Positions 31,020 through 43,647 of a stretch of DNA of 64,000 bases are shown one piece after another. Under the pieces are notes generated by a model, which saw nothing but the letters and a program-made list of their open reading frames with translations, had not been told where the DNA came from and did no database searches. Source of the stretch: Symbiodinium microadriaticum (lineage: Eukaryota > Sar > Dinophyceae > Suessiales > Symbiodiniaceae); assembly GCA_001939145.1 (NCBI GenBank), contig LSRX01000331.1, positions 183,603 to 247,602 on the forward strand, written 5' to 3'. The number at the start of each line of letters is the position of its first letter. Positions within the stretch are counted from its first letter, which is position 1. A program made the translations under genes and the position numbers.

Positions 31020-32396
31020 ATTGCCTAGCAATTCGATATATCAGAATCGGAATGATAGACCTGAGCCCAAAACTCTTCTAGAGCATTGCGTGTCTCGCGC
31101 ACCAACCAGCCACATCACAAGAGATCAATATGAAATATGGTCTATAAGTTCACATATGATCAAAAATTCAAGAGATGGGATGTTGTCGAGTATAGGTGGC
31201 CCATTTCTGACCGTGAATTGTAGGATCCCTGGCAAGCCCTAAACCCCTCAAATGGAAGCACCCGGTCACCTTGAATGGTATAGGATTAGAATAATAGGTA
31301 TTGGGGTCTATTTCAGTGTAGTGTTAACAGGAATTACTGCTCAGGCCCCTAGACCCAAAACTCGCTGTTAGGCTTGGTTTGGAGAGATGCTCCGTATAGT
31401 TTGACAAAACCTACTGTTAGTTTTGGTTTGTGTGTTGGAGTGTGTCGGGATGCTCAGCCACCACGCTTCAGGAGATGTAGGCCAAAGCTGAAGATCGTGG
31501 AAATCCCGCCTTCATTGACCAAAGCTGTACCACCAGCCAGGCCGGACTTTTATGTCGTGGCATTCCTTGGCCCAGACCTTGGCTGATCAATCATCGTGAT
31601 CTCAAGGTTCAAGGTTTTGCTGTAAATGCCCAGGACTACTGGGATGTTCTTTCGTGCTGGCGCGGCATGTGGGTTTAGCAGTCGTTAGTCAGTCAGGCGG
31701 TCCATGTGACAGCATCATCTTGTGAATACACACTTTCTTAACAATGTTAACAGATAAAGGTCAGACAGGTCAGAGGACTTAGTAGAAGGAGGGCGGGCTC
31801 TGAGAGAGAGGACACCTTGTGGGGCAGACAAAGCTCTACTCTACGTCTCTACATTGACATGTCTTACTCATCAGCTCCCCTGACCCTGTAAATGCCTACA
31901 GTCAGCCCCGCTTTCCGTAGAGTTCCTGATTGTGCAAAGTCTTGCACAGGCAAGCTCGAAACCATAGACGCCTAAAAGGGGAAGTAATTTAGTGCTGTGG
32001 GGCAGAGAGGCTCAGAGTGTTTGGGAAACCTCAAGGGAGTTCGATTTAGGTCTCTAGGCTACTCCAGCGGGTTCAGGATTAAACTTGAGGTTCCAATCGC
32101 TACGTCTTTTGTAGACCCTCAACCAACCCTCAACCCTAAACCCCTAAGCTCCTAAGCCCCTAAACCCCAGACAGCTAAATCCCTAAACCCCTAAACGCCT
32201 ACACCCCTAAACCCCTAATCCCTAAACCCTAAACCCCTATAGACCCTAAACCCATCCCTCGGCACCCTCTGCTTCAAGCCTAGCCCTCGAGCCTTCTTTC
32301 TCAACTACAGCGGTCGGAAGAATTGGGAATCATGTTCTTTGAACTGTTCACTCGTTTCTATACCTGACGATACTAGATTATGACCCGATCGATCGA

Positions 32397-32400
<4 letters not shown>
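31020..32400. other. No gene recognised
   Basis: Short open frames without splice-like borders or family similarity, then CCCTAAA arrays at 32115-32250. Confidence 0.5.
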
Positions 32401-32427
<27 letters not shown>

Positions 32428-32560
32428 GTATATGTATATATATATATACACATACATACAGACACATACATGTATGTGTATAAGAGTATGCATACTATGC
32501 TATACTATGCTATGCTATCCTATACTATACTATACTATACTACATCAGACCAGAAAATCC
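32395..32560. repeat. TA, CATA and TATAC microsatellites
   Basis: Composite block; frames here are shadows. Confidence 0.85.
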
Positions 32561-32817
32561 CATGATTCTGAGACATCTGTGCTCTGCGCTTGGGTGAAGT
32601 TCGCTCAACCGAGATCCTTTCCTTCGATATTAGTTGAGGAGAGACAGGGTTTCATAGCCATTTTTGGCAGTTCAACCCTGCCCGTAGAGCCTGCATACGA
32701 AAGGCAAGGAGTATCTTCCTCACACTCTTTATCCTATCATTACCTGTTTGTTTGTTTTTGTTCAACCCTTTCATGCCCTATCATTCCCTATTTGTTTGTT
32801 TGTGTTTCCGCCCTTTT

Positions 32818-32911
32818 TACCCATAGGCCCCTAAGTAGTTCCTTTTGGGGATTACCTTATAGGATTCGAAATATAAGCCACAAAGAGGAACTACATAGGG
32901 GCCTATGGGTA
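32818..32911. mobile_element. Family A palindromic element, copy 6
   Basis: Near-complete arms with TA at both ends; core reads GATTACCTTATAGGATTCGA. Confidence 0.85.
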
Positions 32912-32929
32912 CACCCTTTAAGCACCACG

Positions 32930-33185
32930 CCTAAACCCTAAACCCTGAACCTTAAACCTTATAAACCCTAAGCCCTAAACCCTCAACCCTAAACCCTGAA
33001 CCTTAAACCTTATAAACCCTAAGCCCTAAACCNAAACCCTGAACCTTAAACCTTATAAACCCTAAGCCCTAAACCCTCAACCCTAAACCCTGAACCTTAA
33101 ACCTTATAAACCCTAAGCCCTAAACCCTAAACCCTGAACCTTAAACCTTACAAACCCTAAGCCCTAAACCCTAAACCCTGAACCC
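32930..33185. repeat. Higher-order CCCTAAA array
   Basis: A unit of about 50 bp (GAACCTTAAACCTTATAAAC, then CCTAAGCCCTAAACC) repeats about five times, with one N at 33033. Confidence 0.8.
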
Positions 33186-33200
33186 TTGGGTACACCCCAG

Positions 33201-33298
33201 GCGACGACTACCTTGCTCTGGGCTTGGAGCCTGGCGACAGCCCGAGCCTGGAGAATGAGGCGGAAGGATCCGAGTTGGCGCTAAAAGGCCGGAGCATC
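33201..33298 (+). CDS. Candidate exon, unknown acidic protein
   Basis: DDYLALGLEPGDSPSLENEA and EGSELALKGRSI between CCCCAG|G and a GC donor. CCCTAAA repeats precede it and TTTAGGG repeats follow, as around the WrbA exons. Confidence 0.4.
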
Positions 33299-33490
33299 GC
33301 TAGTTTTAGGGTTTTTAGGGTTTTAGGGTTTAGGGTTTAGGGTTTAGGGGTTTTAGGGTTTAGGGTTTAGGGTTTTGGGTTTTGGGTTTTGTATTTGTTA
33401 GGTGTCGGGAGTTGTTGGGACTCGTCCCTCTGCCCAGCGTCTGGGCTTACCGCGTTATGGTTTAGAGTCTAGGGATGGGATGAGATCTTA

Positions 33491-33604
33491 CTGATGATGA
33501 TATAAAACCTGCATTAGCTTAAGGACCCTGAACTACGAGAATTATGGTATATTCCGATATTATATTCCTTGTTATGGGTAATGCAGGATTTATATCATCA
33601 ACCG
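33491..33604. mobile_element. Family F inverted-repeat element, copy 2
   Basis: GATGATATAAAACCTGCATT to TAATGCAGGATTTATATCAT plus CAACCG; centre TATATTCCTTGTTATGGG. Confidence 0.75.
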
Positions 33605-35214
33605 TGGTATTTGTTAGAAGGTAGCAGAAGGAATCATATGGTGCTATAAGTTACTGTAAGGGGCTATAAGGGGCTATCTGAAAGGGTATTGTGTGTAATC
33701 ATAACATCAGCAAAGTTGCGAAGTCCCACACACCACAGCTGAAGCCTTGGCTGACTCTGAAGTGGTGTACTTTTTTCCGATAAACCTGTTCTCTCATCAC
33801 AGGATCCTGGGTAGTCGTGCTCTTACAGATGCCGCAGCTGGTGTTACACCTGGCCCCAGAAGGACTCGAACAAAGCATGTCTTGAGCTTTAGGGTTGCGG
33901 TTTGCCCATGCCCGGTGCCATGAGTGTGGCATGTAGGTAGGATGTCATGCAGTATCTATGCTTTACCTGTTTGTGATGGTCAGAGGGATAGGACTGCATC
34001 CTCCTGCATCCCAGACCCGACATACTGGACCTGTAACCTCTAGAGGCCATCGTGGTTGTAGATGCAAGATGCTTGCCAGCTGGGGCTTAGGACTTTGGGT
34101 TGACGCTTTGTTTGGGATTCTAGCCACTGAATATGCCTGAAGGTGCCATGGCAGCATTAGCTGCCGAGGGAGCGAAAGGAAATGTTGTGGTGGCCGCTCG
34201 CCGAAAGTGTGCATGGGAGTGGGAGAAGGAAGCAACATAGCTTTCTTTCTCCTTGCTCAGTCCGGGATGGTCTGCTTAAGTAAGCATCTTAACAGTGTGG
34301 CTTTGGACGGTATGTCCAGGCACGGTTTAGTTCAGATCAAAAGGCTGTTCTAGAAAGGAGGATAAGTCGGATTCCAAAACCCTAAACCCTAAACCCTAAA
34401 CCCTAAACCCTAGCCCAATATCAATGCCGGGTCCTTGTAGAATTCCCAGGCATGATCTTGGAGAAGTTCTGTCGGATTCCCATTTTCGATAGCTCAAGAC
34501 CTTGAGAACGGGGCCTCTACGCTAAGGCGAGGGCTGTGGGGTAAAATCAGAGCAGAAGTATGAAGAGATAATAAGAGGACCTTATTGATTGCTATCCAAG
34601 CTCCTATAGACTTTTAAAACCCCAAACCCTAAACCCAAAACATTAAACCCTAAACCATAAGCCCTAAACCCAAGCTCTATAATTACACCTGTTACCTGCA
34701 GCGAAGCCTAGGATCCCGCTTGTGGGCCCTCTGCGCCACTTCTGGAAGCAGCGCTGCGCGTTTGGCCGGTGGCCGTACCGCATTAGTTCGAAGTGTTTTA
34801 AAGCTCATCAGTATGGAAGCCTGGGCATTTGTTTTCACTGCTATTCTTGGTCTCGACCCAATGCTAGTATCCCTCCCGACTGCCTGTGCGATTATTCGAG
34901 CCCCAATCTTGGAGTCAAGTGGCAGGTTAAGGCTCAGGGTTCCGGGTGGATGGCTCGCAGCGATTGTTTTGTTGAGTTTAGGCCAAACCCCAGACTGGTG
35001 CGTTGCCAAACTCCCTGGAGGCTTTAAATCATAAGGACCAAATGGCCCTTAAAAGCACCCAGGTATGATGAATCCCCATACGACAACAGAACCGTAAACA
35101 CCGTAAACCCCTCGGGGTATGTTTCGTCCTTGAGGACCCCTGCACTCTTCACCCCAAAGCCCTATCAGAATCCCTTGCTAGGAGGGTCGGGTGACTTTAT
35201 AAGTGCAGTCCCAG

Positions 35215-35306
35215 TACCCATAGGCCACTAAATAGTTCCTTTTTGTGGTCATCTGTAGGATCCTATAAGGTAATCCCAAAAGGAACTACTTAGGGGCCTA
35301 TGGGTA
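35215..35306. mobile_element. Family A palindromic element, copy 7
   Basis: Reverse-orientation core (TGTAGGATCCTATAAGGTAA); arms TACCCATAGGCC and GGGGCCTATGGGTA. Confidence 0.85.
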
Positions 35307-35402
35307 GTGGCATAAGTAGGAGAATCCCAACTAGACTCCCTTCTTGAAGGTACTCAAGAATCTGCTTGCGGCCTACTTACTGGACCCTCTACCCTCCAAG
35401 TA

Positions 35403-35517
35403 CCCAGACCTCCCAATATCCCTTAATTCATCCGTATACCTTAAATTACAAATAGTAGGATCCCGATTCTGATTTAAGGTAATTGTAGTCCTTAGTTAAG
35501 GGCCAGTGTAGGTTTTC
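35403..35517. mobile_element. Family C element, decayed
   Basis: Keeps CCCAATATCCCTTAATTCAT, CCTTAAATTA and a degraded right arm. Confidence 0.5.
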
Positions 35518-36511
35518 ATGAGGCTCCAAGTCCGCCCCAGGCAGTGCAACATGCGCGAAACATGTGCTGCATGAAAGCTTCTTACCCTACATTGCCACCA
35601 GCCAACTTCTGGTAGTGCTTTGTAGTGTGAAGGTAGACCCTGTTCTGTTAATATCCAGTAGAAATTTTAAGTCTGTTCTGATATGCCGCGAAACCCTGTT
35701 CCAATTATTGACGCCGTATATTGGTCTTACAGTTGTATGCTCCATGCCCAACTGCTGAGCCGGAACCGATGTTGGTACACTTATGGTTTAGGGTTCAGGG
35801 TTTGGGGTTTCTTGACTCTTGATCTAGTTGAATCTAGTTGCAAGCTGTCTTGAAGGTGCCTCCGCGTCTGGTTGGTTGTGACGTGCGGCAGGACTCTCTG
35901 CCAAACTTTGCTTTGTAGGACTGAGGCTTAGGCTTTCGGATTTCGGCCTTGCAGGATGTACTAAGCCGACCGGAGCAACTAGCAACATTTACCTACAGTT
36001 TATTTGACCTAGCTGTAATATCATATACCCCCGAAACACTCTGCTGAGTAATTATTAGGGCTCCATACGCCCTTAGTCTAACCCCTAGCGTCACCCTATA
36101 GGAGGCCTCTTTGAGAAGCAAACCTTAAAGCAGCCTTTCCTAACATGTTAGGATTCGGGTGGCCTGGGAGATTTTTGGCCTCATGAGCTGTGGGGGTTGA
36201 GGCTGTAGGGTTCCGTACTGCATAGTTACGGTTCAGGGATGTTCAGGGTTGAAGAGTGTTGAGGATATAATAGGATTTAGGGCCAAATTTAGGGCGTTCA
36301 GGGATCAGATCTGTGTAAGGGCCTTGAAGATACAGATTGGAGAGTTCGGGGTGAGTTTAGATCTTTAGGCCGACTTGGGTTAGGGTCATCGGTGTGTGAA
36401 CTGCAAACTGGGCCAATCCCGAATTTCAGTGCATCAGCTTAGCGATGAAGGGCCTCAGGGGCCCAGGAGGTCCAACGGGTCCAGGTTTCTACACAGTCTC
36501 TGGGCTTCAAG

Positions 36512-36561
36512 CGCCGAGCACCGAACGAACGCCACACCCGCTTGGCCATGCTGCCTTCAAG
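36512..36561 (+). CDS. Candidate exon, unknown product
   Basis: RRAPNERHTRLAMLPS between TTCAAG and TCAAG before GTCATA. Two other frames are also open across the larger interval 36440-36560, so the frame is uncertain. Confidence 0.25.
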
Positions 36562-37039
36562 GTCATAGGGTTTAAGGTTTTGCCCCAGGCTTTTTGGGCT
36601 GAGTACGCAAGTCCGCAGAAGGCTTCCAATACTCAGCGGCCCTAAACCCTAAACCCTAAACCCTAACTGTCGTCGAGCCGCCACTCCCCACCTGCCACCA
36701 TTCGTACGCATCATCGGCATCATCGCCACTATCCCCAGCATCATAATGTTCACCGCTAACCCTTAAACCCTAAAGCCTGATTCATCTTCATTTTGATTAC
36801 CATCTTGGCCACATCTCGAAACCCGAAAGCCTGAACGCCCAAAGCAACAGGGTCCCTCGTTCGAAATAGTGTATACTTTGGCCTTGAGCCTTAAAGTGGT
36901 CTCGGTACTTTAGGGCGCAAGTATATTCTATTTTGGCTACATACCTAAACTCTAAACCCTAAACCCTAAACCCTAACCCCTAAACCCTAAACCCTAACCC
37001 TGTGTAGGGGAAAGGCTCCTTCGTCCGAAATCGTTGCAG

Positions 37040-37096
37040 GCAGCCGCGTCGAGTGCTATGCGGCGACTGGCCGAGCAGAGTCTCGGTCGAGATCAG
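37040..37096 (+). CDS. Candidate exon, unknown product
   Basis: AAASSAMRRLAEQSLGRDQ after GTTGCAG|G, GC-rich next to an AT-rich intron-like stretch. The donor (GA or GG) is unclear. Confidence 0.35.
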
Positions 37097-37348
37097 GGAC
37101 CTTGGTTTAAGTTTGTTTTTATTATAATTCTACTTATTACTATTATTAGTATTAGTATTATTATTGGTTTTTTATGGTCTAATATACCCCAAGAGGCCAA
37201 AGGACCCAATAATCAGGTACTTAGGTTTCGGATAGTAGTTATGTAGGTTACTATTTGGGAGAATATATTATTATGTACTTGGACCCTTAGGGATATGGTT
37301 TGCGATATGGTTTATGATGGCTGCTTGTGGGTCGTTGTGGGTTGATAC

Positions 37349-37449
37349 TGTTGATGGCAAAAATCCTGCATTACCTTAAGGACCCCAAACTATGGGAAAT
37401 AATGGTATATTCCTTATTATGGGTAATGCAGGATTCACATCATCAACCG
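37349..37449. mobile_element. Family F inverted-repeat element, copy 3
   Basis: GTTGATGGCAAAAATCCTGC to GCAGGATTCACATCATCAAC; close to the copy at 33491. Confidence 0.75.
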
Positions 37450-37960
37450 TATTGTGTGGCATGGTTAGTGCTCTCTTGTTGTGTCTCATGGTATGGAGCT
37501 TTGGGCTCGTCGTCATGGTGTGTGGCCAGACGCAGTCGCAGTATCAGTCGCGATGATCATCCCGAAAATAGACAGTAGCAGGTAGCAGTAGGTGCAGCAC
37601 ATTACCAATGCTTTGACACTACCTGCAACAATGGCCACCCTCATTACAATGACGAGAATGCAAGACTAAGCAACCAGTTTTCCGATTCTCAACTTCGTAT
37701 GTTTGTTTCTCACTTCTGTTCTAAGAAGGACGGTCATAACGAGACAGTGTAGCACAGAGCAAAAGCTCTTCAGAAGCGCCGTAAACCCTCGCCTTTAATC
37801 CTGTACCCGAAACCCTAAGCCCCTGAACCCGAAACCCAAAAGCCCTAGACCCAAAAGCCCTGCACCCTAAAGCCCTAAACCCGAAACTCAAAAGCCCTAA
37901 AGCCTAAAGCCCTACACCCTAAAGCCCTAAACCCCTAAAGCCCGAAACCAACCCTCGGAG

Positions 37961-38030
37961 GTCCGAGAGCCTCGAGATTGCCTGCAGCGATGGGGGCACC
38001 GTCGAGCTGGAGGATGGCAGCTTGATCGGA
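37961..38030 (+). CDS. Candidate exon, unknown product
   Basis: SESLEIACSDGGTVELEDGS and LIG between CGGAG|G and a GC donor (GGA before GCACC). The sequence looks like a beta-rich segment. CCCTAAA-type repeats precede it. Confidence 0.4.
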
Positions 38031-38500
38031 GCACCAAATTACGGGTTCAGGGTTTGAGGTTTTGGGTTTAGGGTTTAAGGATATGTTGGGCCCAAGTCCG
38101 CTCTAGGCCACTTGAGGGATCTATGATTTCCTGAGATTTGTACAGCAAGTGTTAACAGTTCCATAAGGATTCTACAAGGCTACAAGGGTGTAGGTCCTAT
38201 GGAATACACACAGACTTCATGTGTAGTTCTTTGTTGAGTACCGTTTATTATGCTGTTAATCATAGAGTTGACAAGCCAGAAAAGAAGTACGATGGAGACT
38301 ACAGCTCAATCCTGAACCCAAACCTCTCTACCGGGTTTGGCTTTTCCTCGAAAGCCTAATTGCCCATACCTACTAGCCCTACTAATCGCCGGAACCGAAG
38401 ACTGTGCCCATTCTTCCGGCTGCTTGAGAGGTTTTCATTTCCATCCTGGGTTTCAGCGTTTCCACATAGTATTGGACTGCAAGACTCCTGAAAAAAAGAC

Positions 38501-38594
38501 TACTCATAGGCCCCTAAGTAGTTCCTTTTTGGGATGACCTTATAGGATCCTAAATATGAACCACAAACAGGGACTACTTAGGGGCCTACGGGTA
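38501..38594. mobile_element. Family A palindromic element, copy 8
   Basis: Arms TACTCATAGGCCCC and GGGGCCTACGGGTA; forward-orientation core. Confidence 0.85.
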
Positions 38595-38675
38595 AGCCCT
38601 TCAAGCGCCACGCCTAAACCCTAAACCCTGAACCCTAAACCCTATACCCTAAGCCCACTCCTCCGCGCAAGCAAG

Positions 38676-38740
38676 GTGAGGCCGAAGCAGTGCTGTGCGA
38701 TTTGCCGAATTCCGGCGACAGCGACGACTCGATCTCAGAT
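38676..38740 (+). CDS. Candidate exon, unknown product
   Basis: EAEAVLCDLPNSGDSDDSIS after GCAAG|G. Acidic and serine-rich. CCCTAAA repeats lie upstream, and TTTAGG repeats begin about 80 bp downstream. Confidence 0.35.
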
Positions 38741-38884
38741 TGGTTGATTTTTTGTTTGTCCCTGGGGTCTTTAAGGGAGTTGAAGACTGCAGGGTGCAGA
38801 ATTTGAGATTTTTGTTAGAGCCTAGGGTTTAGGATTGGAGAGTCCGCCTAGGGTGTTTAGGCTTTAAAGTTTAGGATTCCGCAG

Positions 38885-38946
38885 GAGCAGCACCGTAGAG
38901 TTCGCTGGAGGGATACTTGGAAGCATGTTTGGACGATCCCTACGAA
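38885..38946 (+). CDS. Candidate exon, unknown product
   Basis: SSTVEFAGGILGSMFGRSLR after CCGCAG|G, ending at a possible GC donor. A second frame is also open, so the reading is tentative. Confidence 0.3.
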
Positions 38947-39162
38947 ACAGCCACCAAGTTCAGCAGAGTAAACCCCTAAACTCCTAAACCCTAAACCCCA
39001 AACCGCTAAACCCCAAACCCCTAAACCCTGAACCCGAAACCCTCAACCCTAAACCTCAAACCCTAAACTTAAACCCTAAACCCCAAACCTCGAACCCAAA
39101 ACCCTAAACCCCCAAACCCTGAACCTCAAATCCCTTCCCAGCCTGAACCTGCATAGACCCAG

Positions 39163-39215
39163 GAGCGCCGCGCCATGTACAAGAGGGTGCTTTCCGAGGC
39201 AGCCTGCCTTTCGCA
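39163..39215 (+). CDS. Candidate exon, unknown product
   Basis: ERRAMYKRVLSEAACLS after CCCAG|G and before GTGGGCTTAGGG. The intron before it is nearly all CCCTAAA and the one after it all TTTAGGG, the clearest example outside the WrbA gene of the strand switch across an exon. Confidence 0.4.
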
Positions 39216-40799
39216 GTGGGCTTAGGGTTTAGGGCTTTGGGTTCAGGGTTTAGGGTTTAGGGCTTAGGGTTTAGGGTTGAGGGCTTAGGGTTTAGGGTTT
39301 AGGGTTTGGTTATGATCATTTTGGTTTCGTGGGGGCCTTCCGGATGCTGTTCGTAGTCCGTCTTTGTCCCGGCTATATTTTACATACTTGTACGGACTGT
39401 TGTCGTAATTACTAGCTCTTTAGGTTTTTACCCGAGCCCAAAACCCTCAAACCCCTACACCCTAAACCCTGAACCCTATAGACCCTAAACCCCTAAGCCC
39501 TCAGCCCCGAAGCATAGAAGCCCAGCCCAAAGCCTAGACCCTGAAACGTAACCGAGTGGCCGTTGACTTCAGACCACAATCTACGAACCGCAGCCTCCAT
39601 CTCGTAAACATCCTTAAGCCCTGCATCTCGGCACTTCACGACGGTTTAGGGTTGTAGGGTTTAGGGTTCATACAATGTCTAGGGTTGACATCCAAACACC
39701 CCAAAGACTACGCCCCTCTTCCGAAGCCCTCAAACCTCTAGCCCGCATCTGTCAGACCACGACGAGGCCCAAGTGCGGCTCGTTGGACTATTTACTCCCC
39801 GGAGTACCATGCTTTAGTACGTTCATTCATACTTTTGCTTGACTTGTTCCTTACAGGAACCATTGAGAGATAAGAGAGTGTATACTTCTTTCTCCTTGGT
39901 TACTTCAAAGCCCGGTTTGATCAAGAGCTGCCGGTAACAGTAGGGACCCACCAGAGTTCCTCCTGAAAACTGCCGCAGCTCCAAACTTGAATGCTCATGT
40001 GGTGTTTCTTCCGCTTCCCCGCCTGACCTTAAACCATCTTAAACCCTAAACTCTAGCAGCCCCAAGCCCTAAACCCTAAAATGCTGCAGGCTGCACGGAT
40101 TCTTAGAGTGGGCGGACGGTGCGTCTTGCTCTCAGGCCAGACTCCGTCTTGATATTTTGGGTCAGACTTAAGCCTGAAATTTGCCGCCGGCGTTTTGAGC
40201 ATATTCCAGCACATGAAGAGCACGGATGACAAAAGCGGTAGTAGTCCTTTCTAGTGATCGCAGAACGACTCGTCGTTATCGTCGTCGCGGTCGTGGTGGT
40301 GGCAGTAGTCTCTCGGGCACGGGAGACTGAAACCCTAAACTTCACTCTCGAACCTCAAACCAAAGGCATGACGAGCAAGGGTGTGTGGAAAGCCTAAAAC
40401 CCTAAACCCCTTATGAACCCTAAACCCCCAAGCCCTAAACCCCTAGACCCCTTATAAACCCAAAAACACCCCGAAACCCTGAGCCCCCGTTGAAAAGAGC
40501 CTCGCGGACTGAGCAAATCCGCGATAAACCCACACTCAAGGGCTCCGTGCCAACTCTGCAAGACCCTCCCCCAAACTTGATTGACATTCAGTAGCTGCAT
40601 ACATAACCCGTAGGATTCTTGAGACAACGCCAAGCCTCAAATCCTAAACTGCACCTTAAACGGTAAAGCAGCCTGAGTTCGGGTCTTCAGCTGCAGGGAG
40701 CCGGGGACTTCAGCAAAAGGCAACACTGATCATCAGCTGGGCGAGCGAACAGATACATATGCATACGCAGATTAGCATAAACATATGCATGCATATATA

Positions 40800-40818
40800 C
40801 ATATATATATATATATAT

Positions 40819-40849
<31 letters not shown>

Positions 40850-41042
40850 CATAGATAGATACATAGATAGATACATAGATAGATAGATAGATAGATAGAC
40901 AGGCATGTAGGGCACGTTGTTTTATGTGCGTGTGTCTGTCTCTCTGTGTGTCTGTGTGTCTGTCTGTCTGTCTGTCTGTCTCTGTATGTGTGTGTATGTA
41001 TGTATGTATGTATGTATGTATGTATGTATGTATGTATGTATG

Positions 41043-41074
<32 letters not shown>

Positions 41075-41240
41075 TGTATGTACGTATGTATGTATGTATG
41101 TATGTATGTATGTATGTATGTATGTCGGAATGTATGTGTTAGACACATATGTACGCATGTATATAAGTTCTACATGTGTTTGTGTATATAACAATATATA
41201 TATATATATATATATGTATACATACACATGTATGTGTATG
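40800..41240. repeat. Large GATA/TGTA microsatellite block
   Basis: TA, then GATA, GTCT, TGTA (about 30 units) and TA again. Confidence 0.9.
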
Positions 41241-41508
41241 TGCATATGCTGAAACATGTTACGACATGGTACTGTGTATATACATGTCCGCGGAAGTGCA
41301 GTTACGAATCAAGAGAGTCACGGTCAGTCTCACCAACCAAGTAACAAGATGGAATCTGACACCCCCAGCGCTAAAGCCTTAACGCTGAACCCTAAAACCC
41401 TTAATCCCACTCCTCCAGGCTGAATTTTAAGCCCCATGCCCTAAACCTAAATCGTAAACCCTCCCTAAAACCTAGACCGTAGGCCTTAACCCTAAGCTTG
41501 ACACTCCG

Positions 41509-41586
41509 TCCAGCTCAACCTCGGCCCTCCAAGCTCTTACCCCCGATGCAGGCCGACCAATGCAGTTGGCTGAGTCCGTCGTCGAG
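41509..41586 (+). CDS. Candidate exon, unknown product
   Basis: SSSTSALQALTPDAGRPMQL and AESVVE, ending GAG before GTTGGG. Coding-like composition; upstream border uncertain. Confidence 0.35.
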
Positions 41587-42582
41587 GTTGGGCATCTTTG
41601 CAGTAGCTAAATATAATCATAACAATACTAATAAGAATGACATTAATAATAAATTCAATAACAATAATAAAGATATCATATGGAAATAAGATTCTTCAAG
41701 AATTCTGCAAGATCCTTCATAGACACGCTTATATCATCTTTATAAATACCCTTCTACATACCCTTACAGTGAACCCTAAGAGCCTTGTTGATCGTGGTGC
41801 GTCGGAGCATGTCAAGGAGCTCGTGGGGAGGTGTTGGTGGTTGGTTCGAGGCATTGTAGGTTTTGGTTTCGCCTACGCGGTTGAGGGGTTTAGGGTTTTG
41901 GGGCTTTAGGGTTTAGGGTTTAGGGTTGGGGGGTTTAGGGTTTTGGGGCTTTAGCCAATCTCATTTTTTGGGCAGTACCGATGGGCGTAGCGGATGAGTG
42001 CCAACAGTTGACAATGGTCTTCGTTGATTGTGCTTAATTATTCCATTCCTAGAATACTTAACAAAGATATCAAAGACCCTCGCCTGTGCAGCGAGGCCCC
42101 AGAAGCACCGTACATGCGTTTAGCACCTGGCTTTGGGGAGTTCGGTGCATCATGGGACACGTGGTTTGTGCCTCTTTGTTGCTGTGCATGTAACCCTAAA
42201 CCTAGGCCCTAAGCCCTAAAACCCTAAACCCTAAAACCCCTAAACCCCTAAACCCCCAAACCCTAAGCCCTAAACCCTAAACATTGGAAGTCTGTTTTGA
42301 GATTTGAAGACTGGCCAAGGCCAAGGCTAGAGTCCCTATATAAGTCTTCGCCAGGGTTTCGTAGGGTTTTAGGGGCTTAGGGTTTTCAAATTTTTCGGTG
42401 TATTAAAGGATTTAGGAGGGCTCAAGTGTAAGCCCCAGAAGCCTGCTGCAACTAATACTATACACTTAATTAATATTATTCTTTAGGGGCTCCTCACTGA
42501 TTTTAGAACATGTTCAGGCTTAATCCTTAAACTGAGACCTCTTCCACCTGTGTATGAAGGCCCTTACTAGAAATCCGTCAAT

Positions 42583-42680
42583 CCCAGGCACCGAAGCCCT
42601 GAACCCTAACCCCAAAACCCTAAACCCTAACCCCTAAACCCTAAACCCCCTTAAATCCCCAGGCACCGAAGCCCTGAACC
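42583..42680. repeat. 23-bp duplication around a 52-bp CCCTAAA insert
   Basis: 42583-42605 and 42658-42680 are identical (CCCAGGCACCGAAGCCCTGA and three more); both contain an AG|G acceptor-like site. Confidence 0.85.
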
Positions 42681-43105
42681 AATCCTCAACAGCCGCTCCT
42701 TCAGGGTCTTGAGGCTTTGGGGCATAGGTCCTAGGATCTAGGTGGTGGGGTTATTATTTAGGGTATAGGGTATAGAGGGTCTAGGGCTTAGGGTTTTAGG
42801 GTTTAGGGTTTAGGGAGGTTTTGGGTGTTCCGAGGTTTTGGTTTGAGGGTTTAGGCTTTGAGCATCTAGGGTTTGGAGAAGCGACTTGACTTTCATGCCC
42901 GGTAAACCCTGAACCCAAAACCCCAAACCCGGACGAGGATTGAGGGCTTCTGGCACGTCCTACTCAGCTCAGAGCCAAAAGACCCTCAGCCCCTAAAACC
43001 CGAGCCGGAGACCCCGCCATATCCTGAGACCTCCAAAACCCTAAGCCCTAGAAACCCTAAGGCCTAAATGCTCCGCAAGCCGAAACCCAAAGCCCCTCTA
43101 TCACC

Positions 43106-43199
43106 TACCCATAGGCCCCTGAGTAGTTCCTTTTGGGGATTACCTTACAGGATTCCAAATATAAGCCACAAAAAGGAACTACTTAGGGGCCTATGGGTA
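43106..43199. mobile_element. Family A palindromic element, copy 9
   Basis: Near-consensus arms, forward-orientation core GATTACCTTACAGGATTCCA. Confidence 0.85.
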
Positions 43200-43279
43200 A
43201 GCACAACTCCTGACCCGGTAAATCTACGAAGTTAGCGCAGCAACAACGGGGAGTGCCATGCTCGTACTGGGAGAGCACT

Positions 43280-43530
43280 GCCTTCCCCAACCCTGAAACT
43301 CCCAAAAAAACCCTGAACCCTGAAACCCTAAACCCTGAACCCTGAAACCCTAAACCCTGAACCCTGAAAGCCTAAACCCTGAACCCTGAAAGCCTAAACC
43401 CTGAACCCTGAAACCCTAAACCCTAAACCCTGAACCCTGAAAGCCTAAACCCTAAACCCTGAACCCTGAAAGCCTAAACCCTAAACCCCTAAACCCTGAA
43501 CCCTGAAAGCCTAAACCCTAAACCCGAAAC
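43280..43530. repeat. CCCTGAA/CCCTAAA higher-order array
   Basis: Units of about 28 bp (CTAAACCCTGAACCCTGAAA) repeat roughly nine times ahead of the candidate exon at 43573. Confidence 0.8.
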
Positions 43531-43572
43531 TGCCAGGGCCCTTGGCAGAGTTTGGGCGCTTGGCCTTTGCAG

Positions 43573-43647
43573 CGCTTGGGCCGCCACGGGCCGCAGAGGA
43601 AGCTTCACAGACTGGAGGAGCAGCCACTCGGACGAATTTAATTATGG
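43573..43647 (+). CDS. Candidate exon, unknown product
   Basis: After TTTGCAG the frame reads AWAATGRRGSFTDWRSSHSD and EFNYG to a GTGTAAG donor. Another frame is open too. It follows a long CCCTGAA/CCCTAAA array. Confidence 0.35.

Larger units (their letters stand above)
33400..36440. other. Mostly intron-like or intergenic
   Basis: Family F, A and C elements and CCCTAAA tracts at 34380-34410 and 34620-34680. A 34692-35034 segment is open in three frames on both strands but has no recognisable product. Confidence 0.45.
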
